Origin: Streptomyces humi
Lineage (GTDB): Bacteria > Actinomycetota > Actinomycetes > Streptomycetales > Streptomycetaceae
Direction of reading: 5' to 3'
DNA length: 64,000 bases
Assembly: GCF_001005085.2 (NCBI RefSeq)
Contig: NZ_LBMU02000040.1
Span: forward strand, 1-64,000
A program made the position numbers and the translations under genes. Under the pieces are notes generated by a model. That model saw only the letters and a list, made by a program, of their open reading frames with translations, searched no databases and was not told where the DNA came from. Shown piece by piece: positions 35,339-44,719 of the stretch. Within the stretch, counting starts at the first letter, position 1, and each line of letters opens with the position of its first letter.

Positions 35339-35641
35339 ATGGCACAGGCATTGCGACCCAACACCGCCGGATCCCTGTTCGCCACGGACGGCAAGAGCCA
35401 TCCGCTCCAGGACTCACTGATGGCAGTGACCCTGGTGCTCGGACTGATCGCCTTCATCACGTGCTTCTTCCACGGCCTCCACCTGCTCAGCTCCTGGGCC
35501 GGTCTGATCGGCATCTTCACCGGCCTGTACGGGCAGTGGGTCTCGATCACCACACGCGAGCGCTTCGGTGTGATCCTGGGTCTCGGTGCCTCGGGCATCG
35601 GCTTCTTCATCGGGATGGCGAACGGCGGGCTGTTCGGCTAG
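35339..35641 (+). CDS. small membrane protein, unknown function
   Basis: A 100-residue protein with about 30 polar residues followed by three hydrophobic helices (SLMAVTLVLGLIAFITCFFHG, LLSSWAGLIGIFTGLYGQW, FGVILGLGASGIGFFIGMA). The ATG at 35339 has GGAGG seven bases upstream, so expression is likely. It is conserved at this position beside femX in Streptomyces as far as I recall, but I know of no function. A terminator follows before femX. Confidence 0.8.
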   Translation: MAQALRPNTAGSLFATDGKSHPLQDSLMAVTLVLGLIAFITCFFHGLHLLSSWAGLIGIFTGLYGQWVSITTRERFGVILGLGASGIGFFIGMANGGLFG

Positions 35642-35669
35642 CCCTCCGGCACCCCCCGCACCACAGCGG

Positions 35670-35699
35670 AACGTCCCGGCCGCGCACGGCCGGGACGTT
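35670..35699 (+). terminator. terminator hairpin
   Basis: A 13-bp perfect stem (AACGTCCCGGCCG / CGGCCGGGACGTT) with loop CGCA, 28 bp after the small membrane protein gene. Confidence 0.8.
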
Positions 35700-35805
35700 G
35701 GTGCCGTACGCCCAGTCAGGCCGCGGGCGAGGCGCAGTAGGCTTCGGCGCGAGAGCCGGAGCCCCTGTACCCATGGGGACACACCAGCCCGAGGAGCGCC
35801 CCGAC

Positions 35806-36927
35806 ATGAGCCTGACCCTGAGGACCATCAGCCGCGAACAGCATCTGGCGTACATCCAGAGCCTGCCTGCGGCTAGCCACATGCAGGTCCCGGCCTGGGC
35901 CGATGTCAAGGCGGAGTGGCGTTCGGAGAACCTCGGCTGGTTCGACGAGCGCACCGGTGAGATGGTCGGTGCCGGTCTGGTCCTGTACCGCCAGCTGCCC
36001 AAGATCAAGCGCTATCTGGCGTACCTGCCCGAAGGTCCGGTCATCAACTGGTTCGCGCCGAATCTGGACGACTGGATCCAGCCGATGCTGGCCCACCTCA
36101 AGCACCAGGGCGCGTTCTCGGTGAAGATGGGCCCGCCGGTGATCATCCGGCGCTGGGAGGCCAACTCCATCAAGGCCGGCATCCAGAACCCGGACGTGAA
36201 GCGGCTGCGCGACATCGAGGCCGACTTCATCGAGCCGCGCGCCTTCGAGGTGGCCGACAAGCTCCGCCGGATGGGCTGGCAGCAGGGTGAGGACGGCGGC
36301 GCCGGCTTCGGCGACGTCCAGCCGCGCTACGTCTACCAGGTGCCCCTGGCGAACCGCTCCCTGGAAGAGGTCCACAAGAACTTCAACCAGCTGTGGCGGC
36401 GCAACATCAAGAAGGCCGAGAAGGCCGGCGTCGAGGTCGTCCAGGGCGGCTACCAGGACCTGGCGGAATGGCAGCGGCTGTACGAGATCACGGCCGTGCG
36501 CGACCACTTCCGGCCGCGCCCGCTGTCGTACTTCCAGCGCATGTGGACGGCCCTGAACACCGAGGACCCCAACCGGATGCGGCTCTACTTCGCCCGGCAC
36601 AACGGGGTGAACCTGTCCGCGGCGACCATGCTGATCGTCGGCGGGCACGTCTGGTACTCCTACGGCGCCTCCGACAACATCGGCCGTGAGGTGCGGCCGT
36701 CGAACGCCATGCAGTGGCGGATGCTGCGGGACGCCTACGCGCTCGGCGCCACCGTCTACGACCTGCGCGGTATCTCGGACTCGCTGGACGAGACGGACCA
36801 CCTCTTCGGTCTGATCCAGTTCAAGGTGGGCACCGGCGGACAGGCCGCCGAGTACCTGGGCGAGTGGGACTTCCCGCTCAACAAGCTGCTCCACAAGGCG
36901 CTCGACATCTACATGTCGCGCCGCTGA
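35806..36927 (+). CDS. femX: FemX-type aminoacyltransferase (first interpeptide-bridge residue)
   Basis: 373 residues, the size I recall for S. coelicolor FemX. These tRNA-dependent enzymes add the first amino acid, glycine in Streptomyces, to lysine/diaminopimelate of lipid II. The twin GNAT-like folds are visible, with an inserted basic helical region LWRRNIKKAEKAGVEV near the middle and YDLRGISDSLDETDHLFGLIQFKVG near the C-terminus. GAGGAG precedes the ATG. It is cytosolic and acts at the membrane on lipid II. The alanine-racemase-like gene follows by 82 bp, probably in the same operon. Confidence 0.92.
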   Translation: MSLTLRTISREQHLAYIQSLPAASHMQVPAWADVKAEWRSENLGWFDERTGEMVGAGLVLYRQLPKIKRYLAYLPEGPVINWFAPNLDDWIQPMLAHLKHQGAFSVKMGPPVIIRRWEANSIKAGIQNPDVKRLRDIEADFIEPRAFEVADKLRRMGWQQGEDGGAGFGDVQPRYVYQVPLANRSLEEVHKNFNQLWRRNIKKAEKAGVEVVQGGYQDLAEWQRLYEITAVRDHFRPRPLSYFQRMWTALNTEDPNRMRLYFARHNGVNLSAATMLIVGGHVWYSYGASDNIGREVRPSNAMQWRMLRDAYALGATVYDLRGISDSLDETDHLFGLIQFKVGTGGQAAEYLGEWDFPLNKLLHKALDIYMSRR

Positions 36928-37009
36928 CGTCACGCTCCGTGCTTCTATAGCCCTGACACAACGCAGTCCTCTGGCACCCCAGCCATCCAGAAAGGTCCCA
37001 GGTCCGGCC

Positions 37010-38041
37010 ATGGCGCTCACGCTCTACGTCGACACCGCGCGCTGGCGGGCGCACCACAAGCACGTGCAGGAGCAGTTCCCGGGCCTGGTCCCGGTCTGCA
37101 AGGGCAACGGCTACGGCTTCGGGCACGAACGCCTGGCGGAGGAGGCCACGCGGCTGGGCTCGGACGTCCTCGCCGTGGGCACGACGTACGAGGCCGCCCG
37201 CATCAAGGACTGGTTCGGCGGGGACCTGCTGGTGCTGACGCCGTACCGGCGCGGCGAGGAGCCGGTGCCGCTGCCCGACCGGGTCATCCGCTCGGTCTCG
37301 TCGATCGACGGCGTGTACGGCCTGGTGGGCGCCCGGGTGGTCATCGAGGTGATGTCCACCATGAAGCGGCACGGCATCAGCGAGCAGGACCTGCCGCAGC
37401 TGCACTCCGCCATAGAGAACGTCCGCCTGGAGGGCTTCGCCATCCATCTGCCGCTGGACCGCACCGACGGCTCGGACGCCGTCGAGGAGGTCATCGGCTG
37501 GATGGACCGGCTGCGCGCGGCCCGGCTGCCGCTGCACACGATGTTCGTCAGCCACCTCAAGGCCGACGAACTGGCCAGACTGCAACAGCAGTTCCCGCAG
37601 ACCAGGTTCCGGGCGCGGATCGGCACGCGGCTGTGGCTGGGGGACCACGACGCCACCGAGTACCGCGGTGCGGTCCTGGACGTCACCCGCGTCGCCAAGG
37701 GCGACCGGTTCGGCTACCGCCAGCAGAAGTCGGCCTCGGACGGCTTCCTGGTGGTCGTGGCGGGCGGTACGTCGCACGGGGTGGGCCTGGAGGCGCCGAA
37801 GGCCCTGCACGGCGTCATGCCGCGCGCCAAGGGCGTCGCACGGGCCGGCCTCGCCACCGTGAACCGGAACCTTTCCCCGTTCGTCTGGGGCGGCAAGCAG
37901 CGCTGGTTCGCGGAGCCGCCGCACATGCAGGTGTCGATTCTCTTCGTGCCCTCCGACGCGCCGGAGCCGAAGGTCGGCGAGGAGCTGGTGGCCCATCTGC
38001 GGCACACCACCACCCAGTTCGATCGCATCGTGGACCGCTGA
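37010..38041 (+). CDS. alanine racemase-like PLP protein
   Basis: 343 residues with an alanine-racemase N-terminal barrel. VPVCKGNGYGFG (about 28-39) carries the PLP lysine in the place of the family's A-V-V-K-A-N-A-Y-G-H-G. A C-terminal beta domain is present (GDRFGYRQQKSASDGFLVVVAGGTSHG), but the usual R-x-G-I-x-x-Y-G segment reads RIGTRLWLGD, so the catalytic tyrosine appears altered. It may be a specialised racemase or decarboxylase-like enzyme for wall amino acids rather than the main Alr. It lies next to femX and near GT87 and PBP genes, which favours a cell-wall role. Confidence 0.75.
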   Translation: MALTLYVDTARWRAHHKHVQEQFPGLVPVCKGNGYGFGHERLAEEATRLGSDVLAVGTTYEAARIKDWFGGDLLVLTPYRRGEEPVPLPDRVIRSVSSIDGVYGLVGARVVIEVMSTMKRHGISEQDLPQLHSAIENVRLEGFAIHLPLDRTDGSDAVEEVIGWMDRLRAARLPLHTMFVSHLKADELARLQQQFPQTRFRARIGTRLWLGDHDATEYRGAVLDVTRVAKGDRFGYRQQKSASDGFLVVVAGGTSHGVGLEAPKALHGVMPRAKGVARAGLATVNRNLSPFVWGGKQRWFAEPPHMQVSILFVPSDAPEPKVGEELVAHLRHTTTQFDRIVDR

Positions 38042-38071
38042 CGCGGTTTCAGGCACACCGACCGGACGCCG

Positions 38072-38107
38072 GAAGGGCCGTACACGGGACTCCGTGTACG
38101 GCCCTTC
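38072..38107. terminator. bidirectional terminator hairpin
   Basis: A perfect 16-bp stem (GAAGGGCCGTACACGG and its complement) with a 4-nt loop. It lies between the convergent alanine-racemase-like and GT87 genes. Confidence 0.9.
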
Positions 38108-38133
38108 TCATGCCGTGGACCCCGGCTGTTCGC

Positions 38134-39642
38134 TCAGAGCGAACCACTCTCGGAGGATCGGCTTCCCCATTCCACCTGGGGCCCCTCGAAGGGGGCCGCG
38201 TGGGCGGCGGTGCGGCCGGCCGCACCGAGCACGAAGACGTCCTCCGCCCCGTCCAGCACCCCGCCCGAGGGGTCGTCGTCACCGGCGCGGCGCACCACGT
38301 CCCGCTCGGGCATGAGAATGTCGCGCACGACCATGGCGCACAGGTAGAGCGTGCCCAGCAGGTGCACGGCGATGGCCCAGTGGTAGCCGTCGGTCGGCAG
38401 CCCCTTGTGGGCGTCTCCGCTGGTCGTGTAGGCGAGGTACATCCAGATCCCCACGAAGTACGCCACCTCGCACGCCTGCCAGATCAGGAAGTCCCGCCAC
38501 TTGGGCCGGGCGAGGACGGCCAGCGGGACCAGCCACAGGACGTACTGCGGGGAGTAGACCTTGTTGGTGAGGATGAAGGCCGCCACCACCAGGAAGGCCA
38601 GCTGGGCGAACCGCGGCCGGCGCGGTGCGGTCAGGGCCAGGGCGGCGATGCCCAGGAAGCAGAGCAGCACCAGGGCCATGGCCGCGTTGTTCACGAAGTC
38701 GGTGCTGAGCGGGCTGGTCGTGTTCTGTGCCCAGATCAGCCAGAACGAACCGAAGTCCACGCCCCGTTCCTGGCTGAACGTGTAGAACTTCGACCAGCCG
38801 TCGAAGGCGAAGATCATCACCGGCAGGTTCACGACGAACCAGGAGACGACCGCGCCACCCGTCGCGATGAAGAACTCCCGCCATTTGCCGGCGCGCCAGC
38901 ACAGCAGGAACAGCGGCCCCAGCAGGAACACGGGATACAGCTTGGCGGCCGTGGCAAGGCCCAGGAGGACGCCGAAGGCGAGGGGGCGGCTCCGGGACCA
39001 CATCAGCATCGCCGCGGCCGTCAGAGCAACCGCCAGGAGGTCCCAGTTGATGGTCGCGGTCAGCGCGAAGGCGGGCGACAGGGCGACCAGCAGACCGTCC
39101 CAGGGGCGCCGGCGATGCGTACGCACCACGCACACCGCGATGACGGCGGCGCAGATCATCAGCATCCCGGCGTTGACGAACCAGTACACCTGCTCCTGGA
39201 GCTGGATGCTGCCGCTGCCCGGCGTGAGCCATGCGGCCACCTCCATGAACACACCGGTCAGCACCGGGTATTCGAGGTAGTCCATGTCACCGGGCAGCTT
39301 GTCGAAGTACGGCACCAGACCGTCGGCGAAACCGCGCCCCTGGTAGAGGTGCGGAATGTCCGAGTAGCAGGCGTGGGTGTACTGGGAACTGGCGCCGAAG
39401 AACCAGGCGCCGTTGTAGCAGGGTGCCTTCTGGACCAGGCCCAGGGCGAACATGCCGATCGCGACGAGGACCACGACTCGTAGGGGCGTCCACCAGGACG
39501 TCCCGAGCAGGGCACGCCGGCCGATGGGGCCGCCGATCAGCTCACTCCCGGCCGCGGCGACCGCGTCTTCCCTGGTCGGCCGCACGGGCTCCGGCTCACG
39601 CACGCCCGCGGGCGTCGTCTCTGCACTGGGCATGGGGCCCAT
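38134..39642 (-). CDS. GT87-family polyprenyl-sugar glycosyltransferase
   Basis: 502 residues with about eleven membrane helices and a GT-C fold. The early extracytoplasmic loop with DIPHLYQGRGFADGLVPYFDKLPGDMDYLEYPVLTG contains the acidic residues typical of GT87 (mannosyltransferases using polyprenyl-phosphate mannose). ALTATINWDLLAVALTAAAM and TNKVYSPQYVLWL are further family markers. It likely transfers a mannose or arabinose residue to a glycolipid or polymer outside the membrane. Start ATG at 39642, or 39633. It is downstream of the PBP gene on the same strand, with a parS between them. Confidence 0.82.
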   Translation of the reverse strand: MGPMPSAETTPAGVREPEPVRPTREDAVAAAGSELIGGPIGRRALLGTSWWTPLRVVVLVAIGMFALGLVQKAPCYNGAWFFGASSQYTHACYSDIPHLYQGRGFADGLVPYFDKLPGDMDYLEYPVLTGVFMEVAAWLTPGSGSIQLQEQVYWFVNAGMLMICAAVIAVCVVRTHRRRPWDGLLVALSPAFALTATINWDLLAVALTAAAMLMWSRSRPLAFGVLLGLATAAKLYPVFLLGPLFLLCWRAGKWREFFIATGGAVVSWFVVNLPVMIFAFDGWSKFYTFSQERGVDFGSFWLIWAQNTTSPLSTDFVNNAAMALVLLCFLGIAALALTAPRRPRFAQLAFLVVAAFILTNKVYSPQYVLWLVPLAVLARPKWRDFLIWQACEVAYFVGIWMYLAYTTSGDAHKGLPTDGYHWAIAVHLLGTLYLCAMVVRDILMPERDVVRRAGDDDPSGGVLDGAEDVFVLGAAGRTAAHAAPFEGPQVEWGSRSSESGSL

Positions 39643-39704
39643 CCTGCCGTACCTCTCTAGGAATACGCCGAGGGCCGCCGCACCTCGCTGGGTACGGCGG
39701 CCCA

Positions 39705-39720
39705 TGTTTCACGTGAAACA
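39705..39720. other. parS site (perfect)
   Basis: A perfect TGTTTCACGTGAAACA in the 122-bp gap between the PBP stop codon and the GT87 start. Confidence 0.97.
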
Positions 39721-39764
39721 CACTTCGGCGGGCGAAAAGGACACCAACCGGTCAGTCCGCGCGG

Positions 39765-42413
39765 CTAGCCGTTCGATCCGCCGAAGAGGTTCCCTCCTCC
39801 GTTGGCATTGCCTCTGGTGTTGCCCTCACCGGTCGTCTCGGTGGCTGTCGGTGAGGAGGTGGTCCCCGAGGTGCTTCCGGTGTCACCGCCGTCGGTCGAG
39901 CAGTTCCAGGCGAACCGGCAGGTCTCGGTCACGGTGGGCGAGGGCGAGGTGAACGTCTCGCTGGGCGTGGCGCTGGGCGTCTCGCTCGGCGTCTCGCTCG
40001 GCGTGATGCTCGGGCTGGGCGTCGGCGAAGGCATCCCCAGCTCGTCCGAGATCTCACCGATCTTGGTGGCGTCCGGGAAGCCGGGGTCGTTCTTGCCCTT
40101 CAGCGCGGCCTTCATGTACTCGGTCCACACCGAGGTCGGGATGTCACCACCGTGGATGGACGCCACGCCGGCGGTCCCGTTCATGGAGAGCAGCTCGGCG
40201 TCCTTCGGGTTCTCACGGAACATCGCCACCGACGTCGCCAGCTGCTGGGTGTAGCCGACGAACCAGGCCGACTTGTTGCTGTCGGTGGTACCGGTCTTGC
40301 CCGCCGCCGTACGGCCCAGGGCCTTGGCGTTGGTACCCGTACCGTTCTGGATGACGTTCTGGAGGACGTCCGTGACGTTGTTCGCCACGTTCTCGTCCAT
40401 CGCCCTGGTCAGCTTGGGCTTGCTGAAGCCGGACAGCTCCTGCCCGTCCTGCTTGACCGCGGTCACGGAGTACGGGTCCACGTGTTCACCGGAGGCCGCG
40501 AAGGTCGCGTACGCGTCGGCCATGCGGATGGCACTGGGGGTGGACGTACCGATGGCGAACGACGGGTTCAGGTTCTGCGACATGCTGTTCGGCAGGATCC
40601 CGGACGCCTGGGCCATGTCCCGTACCTTCGTCATCCCGACATCCACGCCGAGCTGCACGAACGGGGTGTTGATCGACTGCTCCATCGCCTTGCGCAGGGT
40701 GATGTAGCCCCAGGGGTACTCGCTCTCGTTCCGCTGACGGAAGATCGAGTTGTCCTTGTTCAGGTAGTACGTACCGTCTGGCCTGCGCACCTTGAGGTTG
40801 TCGTCACCGTTGTACTTGCTCAGCGGCGACACCCCGACACCGTCGGTCTTGTACGTCCCGTCTTCCATGGCCGCCGCCAGTACGAACGGCTTCCACGTCG
40901 AACCCACGGGGACACCGGAGGTGTCGGCGTTGTTCGTGAAGTGGTTGTTCTCGTAGCCGGCGCCGCCGTACAGGGCGACGATCGCACCGTCCTTGGGCAC
41001 CACCGAGGCGGCACCGAACTGGACGTACTTGTCCTTCTCCCGGTTCTTCGGGTCCAGACGCGCCTTCTGGATCTTCTGCACGGCCGCGCTCAGCGCGTTG
41101 ACCTTGTCCTTGTCGAAGGTCGTGTAGATCTGGAAGCCGCCCTGGTCGAACTGCGTCTCGGTGATGTTGGAGTGCGCGAGGACGTACTTCTTGGCCGTGT
41201 CGGCGAGGTAGCTGATCTGGCCGGTCATGCCCTTGATCGCCTTGCGACCCTGGGGCAGCGGGTACTTCTTGACGGCTTCCTGGTACTCGGCGTCGGTGAG
41301 GTGCTGGTCCTTGTGCATCTCCTCGAGGATCCAGGCCCAGCGGTCGTGGGAGCGCTTGTAGTTGGCGTCCTTGGTGGCCGAGGGATCGATGTCCGGGTTG
41401 CCCGCCGGGTCGTAGTACGTCGCACCCTTGAGCAGCGCGGCCAGGACCGCGCACTGGCTCGGCTTGAGGTCCTTCGCGTCCACGCCGTAGTAGGTCTGGG
41501 CGGCGGCCTGGATGCCGTACGCGCCACGGCCGAAGTACGAGGTGTTCAGGTAGCCCTGAAGGATCTGGGGCTTGGTGAGCTTCGTGCCCACCTTGATGGA
41601 GATGAACATCTCCTTGAACTTGCGGGTGACCGTCTGGTCCTGGCTGAGGTAGGTGTTCTTCACGAACTGCTGGGTGATCGTCGAACCACCCTGCGTCTGA
41701 CCACCCCGGGCCATGTTGACCAGAGCACGGGCGATGCCCATGGGGTCGACACCCGAGTCCGAGTAGAAGCTCTTGTTCTCGGCCGAGATCACCGCGTTCT
41801 GCATGGCCTTGGGGATCTGGTCGATGGTGACGTTCTGCCGGTTCGCACCGGTGCCCGTCGCGACCATCTGCTGGCCGTTGGCCCAGTAGTAGACGTTGTT
41901 CTGGGACTTCGCGGCGGTGTTCTCGTCGGGCACGCCCACCATGGCGTAGCCGACACCCACCAGCGCGACCAGACTGCCCAGGAAGGTCAGGCTCAGCCCG
42001 GAGACGAGCCGCCAGGAAGGCACCCAGCGGCGCCAGCCGAACCTGTTCGCCCTCGGGTAGTCGATGAGGCGCTTCTTGCCGGGCGCGGTTGACGGCCGGC
42101 CTCTGCCGCGCCCCGGCCCGGCAGGACCACCCGGACCGTAGCTTCCGTTGTCGGGCCCTCTGCGGCGGCCTCCTGTGGTTCTCTGCGCCGCCCGGCGGGC
42201 CTCGGCCCGACTGCCGTAGGGGCGCTCTTCACCTCCCGGGCCCTGGGAGTCCGACCCATAGGAAGGTGACCCATAGGAGTCGGAAGGAGACCCGGTGGCG
42301 CCTCGCGGTGCCGCACGGCGGCCGGAGGACGGGGCGGACTGACCGCGTCGGGCCGCGGCACGTCCGCCTCCGCCTCCCTGCGGCTGCGGCGGTTTGCGAC
42401 GGTGCTCGCTCAT
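39765..42413 (-). CDS. class A penicillin-binding protein (transglycosylase/transpeptidase)
   Basis: 882 residues. A basic cytoplasmic leader (about 1-125) and one membrane helix precede a GT51 glycosyltransferase domain (ENKSFYSDSGVDPMGIARA, catalytic Glu near 211; QGGSTITQQFVKN). A transpeptidase domain follows with STWK near 504, SIN near 583 and KTGTT near 704. The tail is a Ser/Thr/Pro-rich repeat (PSETPSETPSATPSET), probably spanning the wall. It polymerises and cross-links peptidoglycan. The ATG at 42413 has GAGGAG upstream. It is divergent from padR. Confidence 0.94.
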   Translation of the reverse strand: MSEHRRKPPQPQGGGGGRAAARRGQSAPSSGRRAAPRGATGSPSDSYGSPSYGSDSQGPGGEERPYGSRAEARRAAQRTTGGRRRGPDNGSYGPGGPAGPGRGRGRPSTAPGKKRLIDYPRANRFGWRRWVPSWRLVSGLSLTFLGSLVALVGVGYAMVGVPDENTAAKSQNNVYYWANGQQMVATGTGANRQNVTIDQIPKAMQNAVISAENKSFYSDSGVDPMGIARALVNMARGGQTQGGSTITQQFVKNTYLSQDQTVTRKFKEMFISIKVGTKLTKPQILQGYLNTSYFGRGAYGIQAAAQTYYGVDAKDLKPSQCAVLAALLKGATYYDPAGNPDIDPSATKDANYKRSHDRWAWILEEMHKDQHLTDAEYQEAVKKYPLPQGRKAIKGMTGQISYLADTAKKYVLAHSNITETQFDQGGFQIYTTFDKDKVNALSAAVQKIQKARLDPKNREKDKYVQFGAASVVPKDGAIVALYGGAGYENNHFTNNADTSGVPVGSTWKPFVLAAAMEDGTYKTDGVGVSPLSKYNGDDNLKVRRPDGTYYLNKDNSIFRQRNESEYPWGYITLRKAMEQSINTPFVQLGVDVGMTKVRDMAQASGILPNSMSQNLNPSFAIGTSTPSAIRMADAYATFAASGEHVDPYSVTAVKQDGQELSGFSKPKLTRAMDENVANNVTDVLQNVIQNGTGTNAKALGRTAAGKTGTTDSNKSAWFVGYTQQLATSVAMFRENPKDAELLSMNGTAGVASIHGGDIPTSVWTEYMKAALKGKNDPGFPDATKIGEISDELGMPSPTPSPSITPSETPSETPSATPSETFTSPSPTVTETCRFAWNCSTDGGDTGSTSGTTSSPTATETTGEGNTRGNANGGGNLFGGSNG

Positions 42414-42715
42414 CGAACGATTACTCCTCGGGCAGGCGCACCCTTGCGCGCCTGGAAACGGCGGCTGGTTTCCGGTCCCCCCGAAGTACGGATGTGGTCG
42501 GTCCTGCATTCACCCGTACTGCACCAGGGACGTCGACGCCCCCCAGGCGTCTCTTGGTTCCCGGTGGTCTGCATGCCGCACAGACTACGCACCGCTAAAA
42601 CCCACCGAGCCCCGAAGTTCACCCCAAATCAGGCAAGTTGCCTCCTACGAAACGGTGATGTGATCCCGTTCACCGTCACTGCTCTTGTCGCACAGGGGAG
42701 GCCGATCTATCGTCG

Positions 42716-42738
42716 TGATGTATCGAGTCGATACATCA
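42716..42738. promoter_or_regulatory. 23-bp palindromic operator upstream of padR
   Basis: Perfect 11-bp arms (TGATGTATCGA / TCGATACATCA) around a single G, 39 bp before the padR start. It contains ATGT and ACAT elements as in PadR-family operators. Likely autoregulatory; this is inference from position and symmetry. The rest of the 363-bp gap 42414-42776 shows nothing I recognise. Confidence 0.7.
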
Positions 42739-42776
42739 GAGCGAGATAAGCGACCTGCGGACGAGTGGAGGCGATC

Positions 42777-43460
42777 ATGAGCCGGCGTTCCGGCATCCTT
42801 GAGTTCGCCGTGCTCGGCCTGCTCCGCGAGTCGCCGATGCACGGCTATGAGCTGCGGAAACGGCTCAACACCTCGCTGGGCGTGTTCCGTGCGTTCAGCT
42901 ACGGAACGCTCTACCCCTGCCTCAAGACGCTGGTCGCCAACGGCTGGTTGATCGAGGAACCGGGGAACACCGGCGAGGATCCGCTCGCCGTCCCGCTCTC
43001 CGGCCGCCGCGCGAAAATCGTCTACCGGTTGACGGCGGAAGGTAAGGAGCACTTCGAGGAGCTCCTCTCGCAGACCGGCCCCGACGCGTACGAGGACGAA
43101 CACTTCGCGGCGCGGTTCGCCTTCTTCGGGCAGACCTCGCGCGATGTACGCATGCGCGTGCTGGAGGGCCGCCGCAGCCGGCTGGAGGAACGCCTGGAGA
43201 AGATGCGCGCCTCGCTGGCACGCACCCGGGAACGCCTCGACGACTACACGCTTGAGCTCCAGCGCCACGGGATGGAGTCCGTGGAGCGCGAAGTGCGCTG
43301 GCTGAACGAGCTCATCGAGAGCGAGCGGGCCGGACGGGACCTGAAGGGCCCCGCCTCCGGGGGGTCCGCTCAGCAGAACACCACCAATGGAACGCCGGGC
43401 AACCTGCCCCGGTCCGAGGACACCCCTCGGCCGGATTTGCCCGGCGACACCGCCACGTGA
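42777..43460 (+). CDS. PadR-family transcriptional regulator
   Basis: 227 residues. The winged helix (ILEFAVLGLLRESPMHGYELRKRL to YGTLYPCLKTLVANGWLIEE) is canonical PadR, and a C-terminal coiled coil (about 120-185, RRSRLEERLEKMRASLARTRERL) mediates dimerisation. A disordered tail of about 40 residues is extra. The ATG has GGAGG upstream. The palindrome 39 bp before it is a likely self-operator. It is followed after 43 bp by ino1 in the same direction, so it may regulate inositol synthesis or simply share the transcript. Confidence 0.9.
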   Translation: MSRRSGILEFAVLGLLRESPMHGYELRKRLNTSLGVFRAFSYGTLYPCLKTLVANGWLIEEPGNTGEDPLAVPLSGRRAKIVYRLTAEGKEHFEELLSQTGPDAYEDEHFAARFAFFGQTSRDVRMRVLEGRRSRLEERLEKMRASLARTRERLDDYTLELQRHGMESVEREVRWLNELIESERAGRDLKGPASGGSAQQNTTNGTPGNLPRSEDTPRPDLPGDTAT

Positions 43461-43503
43461 GTCCCGCGCAGGGCCTCACTCGTACACACAGGGAGCAACC
43501 GGA

Positions 43504-44586
43504 ATGGGTTCGGTTCGCGTAGCCATCGTCGGCGTGGGCAACTGCGCCGCCTCGCTGGTGCAGGGAGTCGAGTACTACAAGGACGCCGACCCGGCGTCCA
43601 AGGTCCCCGGCCTGATGCACGTCCAGTTCGGCGACTACCACGTCAAGGACATCGAGTTCGTCGCCGCGTTCGACGTGGACGCCAAGAAGGTAGGCCTCGA
43701 CCTGGCGGACGCCATCGGCGCCTCCGAGAACAACACCATCAAGATCTGCGACGTGCCCCACACCGGTGTGAAGGTGCGGCGCGGCCACACCCTCGACGGC
43801 CTCGGCAAGTACTACCGCGAGACCATCGAGGAGTCCGCGGCCGAGCCGGTCGACGTCGTGAAGATCCTCAAGAAGAAGCAGGTCGACGTCCTCGTCTGCT
43901 ACCTGCCCGTCGGCTCCGAGGCCGCGGCGAAGTTCTACGCCCAGTGCGCCATCGACGCCAAGGTCGCCTTCGTCAACGCCCTCCCGGTCTTCATCGCCGG
44001 CACCAAGGAGTGGGCGGACAAGTTCACCGAGGCCGGTGTCCCGATCGTCGGTGACGACATCAAGTCGCAGGTCGGCGCCACCATCACGCACCGCGTCATG
44101 GCGAAGCTCTTCGAGGACCGGGGCGTCGTCCTGGACCGCACGATGCAGCTGAACGTCGGCGGCAACATGGACTTCAAGAACATGCTGGAGCGCGACCGCC
44201 TGGAGTCCAAGAAGATCTCCAAGACGCAGGCCGTCACCTCCCAGATCCCCGACCGGGACCTCGGCGAGAAGAACGTCCACATCGGCCCGTCCGACTACGT
44301 CGCCTGGCTCGACGACCGCAAGTGGGCCTATGTCCGCCTGGAGGGCCGCGCCTTCGGTGACGTCCCGCTGAACCTGGAGTACAAGCTCGAGGTCTGGGAC
44401 TCCCCGAACTCCGCGGGTGTCATCATCGACGCCCTGCGCGCCGCGAAGATCGCCAAGGACCGCGGTATCGGCGGCCCGATCCTCTCCGCGTCGAGCTACT
44501 TCATGAAGTCCCCGCCGGTGCAGTACTTCGACGACGAGGCCCGCGAGAACGTGGAGAAGTTCATCCGCGGCGACGTCGAGCGGTAG
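43504..44586 (+). CDS. ino1: myo-inositol-1-phosphate synthase
   Basis: 360 residues of the actinobacterial/archaeal form. It converts glucose 6-phosphate to inositol 3-phosphate using NAD, the entry to phosphatidylinositol and mycothiol. The NAD-binding GVGNCAAS is near residue 10. GDDIKSQVGATITHR, NVGGNMDFKNML and the lysine-rich SKKISKTQAV are catalytic-region markers. GGGAG precedes the ATG at 43504. It is downstream of padR and ends at a strong terminator. Confidence 0.95.
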   Translation: MGSVRVAIVGVGNCAASLVQGVEYYKDADPASKVPGLMHVQFGDYHVKDIEFVAAFDVDAKKVGLDLADAIGASENNTIKICDVPHTGVKVRRGHTLDGLGKYYRETIEESAAEPVDVVKILKKKQVDVLVCYLPVGSEAAAKFYAQCAIDAKVAFVNALPVFIAGTKEWADKFTEAGVPIVGDDIKSQVGATITHRVMAKLFEDRGVVLDRTMQLNVGGNMDFKNMLERDRLESKKISKTQAVTSQIPDRDLGEKNVHIGPSDYVAWLDDRKWAYVRLEGRAFGDVPLNLEYKLEVWDSPNSAGVIIDALRAAKIAKDRGIGGPILSASSYFMKSPPVQYFDDEARENVEKFIRGDVER

Positions 44587-44650
44587 CTCGACACAGCGCT
44601 GAGCGCTGACGTCTCCGTAGCTCGCAAAAAACGCTCCTGCCAGGGCTCCG

Positions 44651-44682
44651 AGGGTCCCCGGGTCACCAGACCCGGGGACCCT
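44651..44682 (+). terminator. terminator hairpin after ino1
   Basis: A 13-bp perfect stem (AGGGTCCCCGGGT / ACCCGGGGACCCT) with a 6-nt loop, preceded by an A-run near 44626. Confidence 0.85.
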
Positions 44683-44719
44683 TCCCATGGGTGCGACCCC
44701 ATATGTGAGGCTGTGCCCC

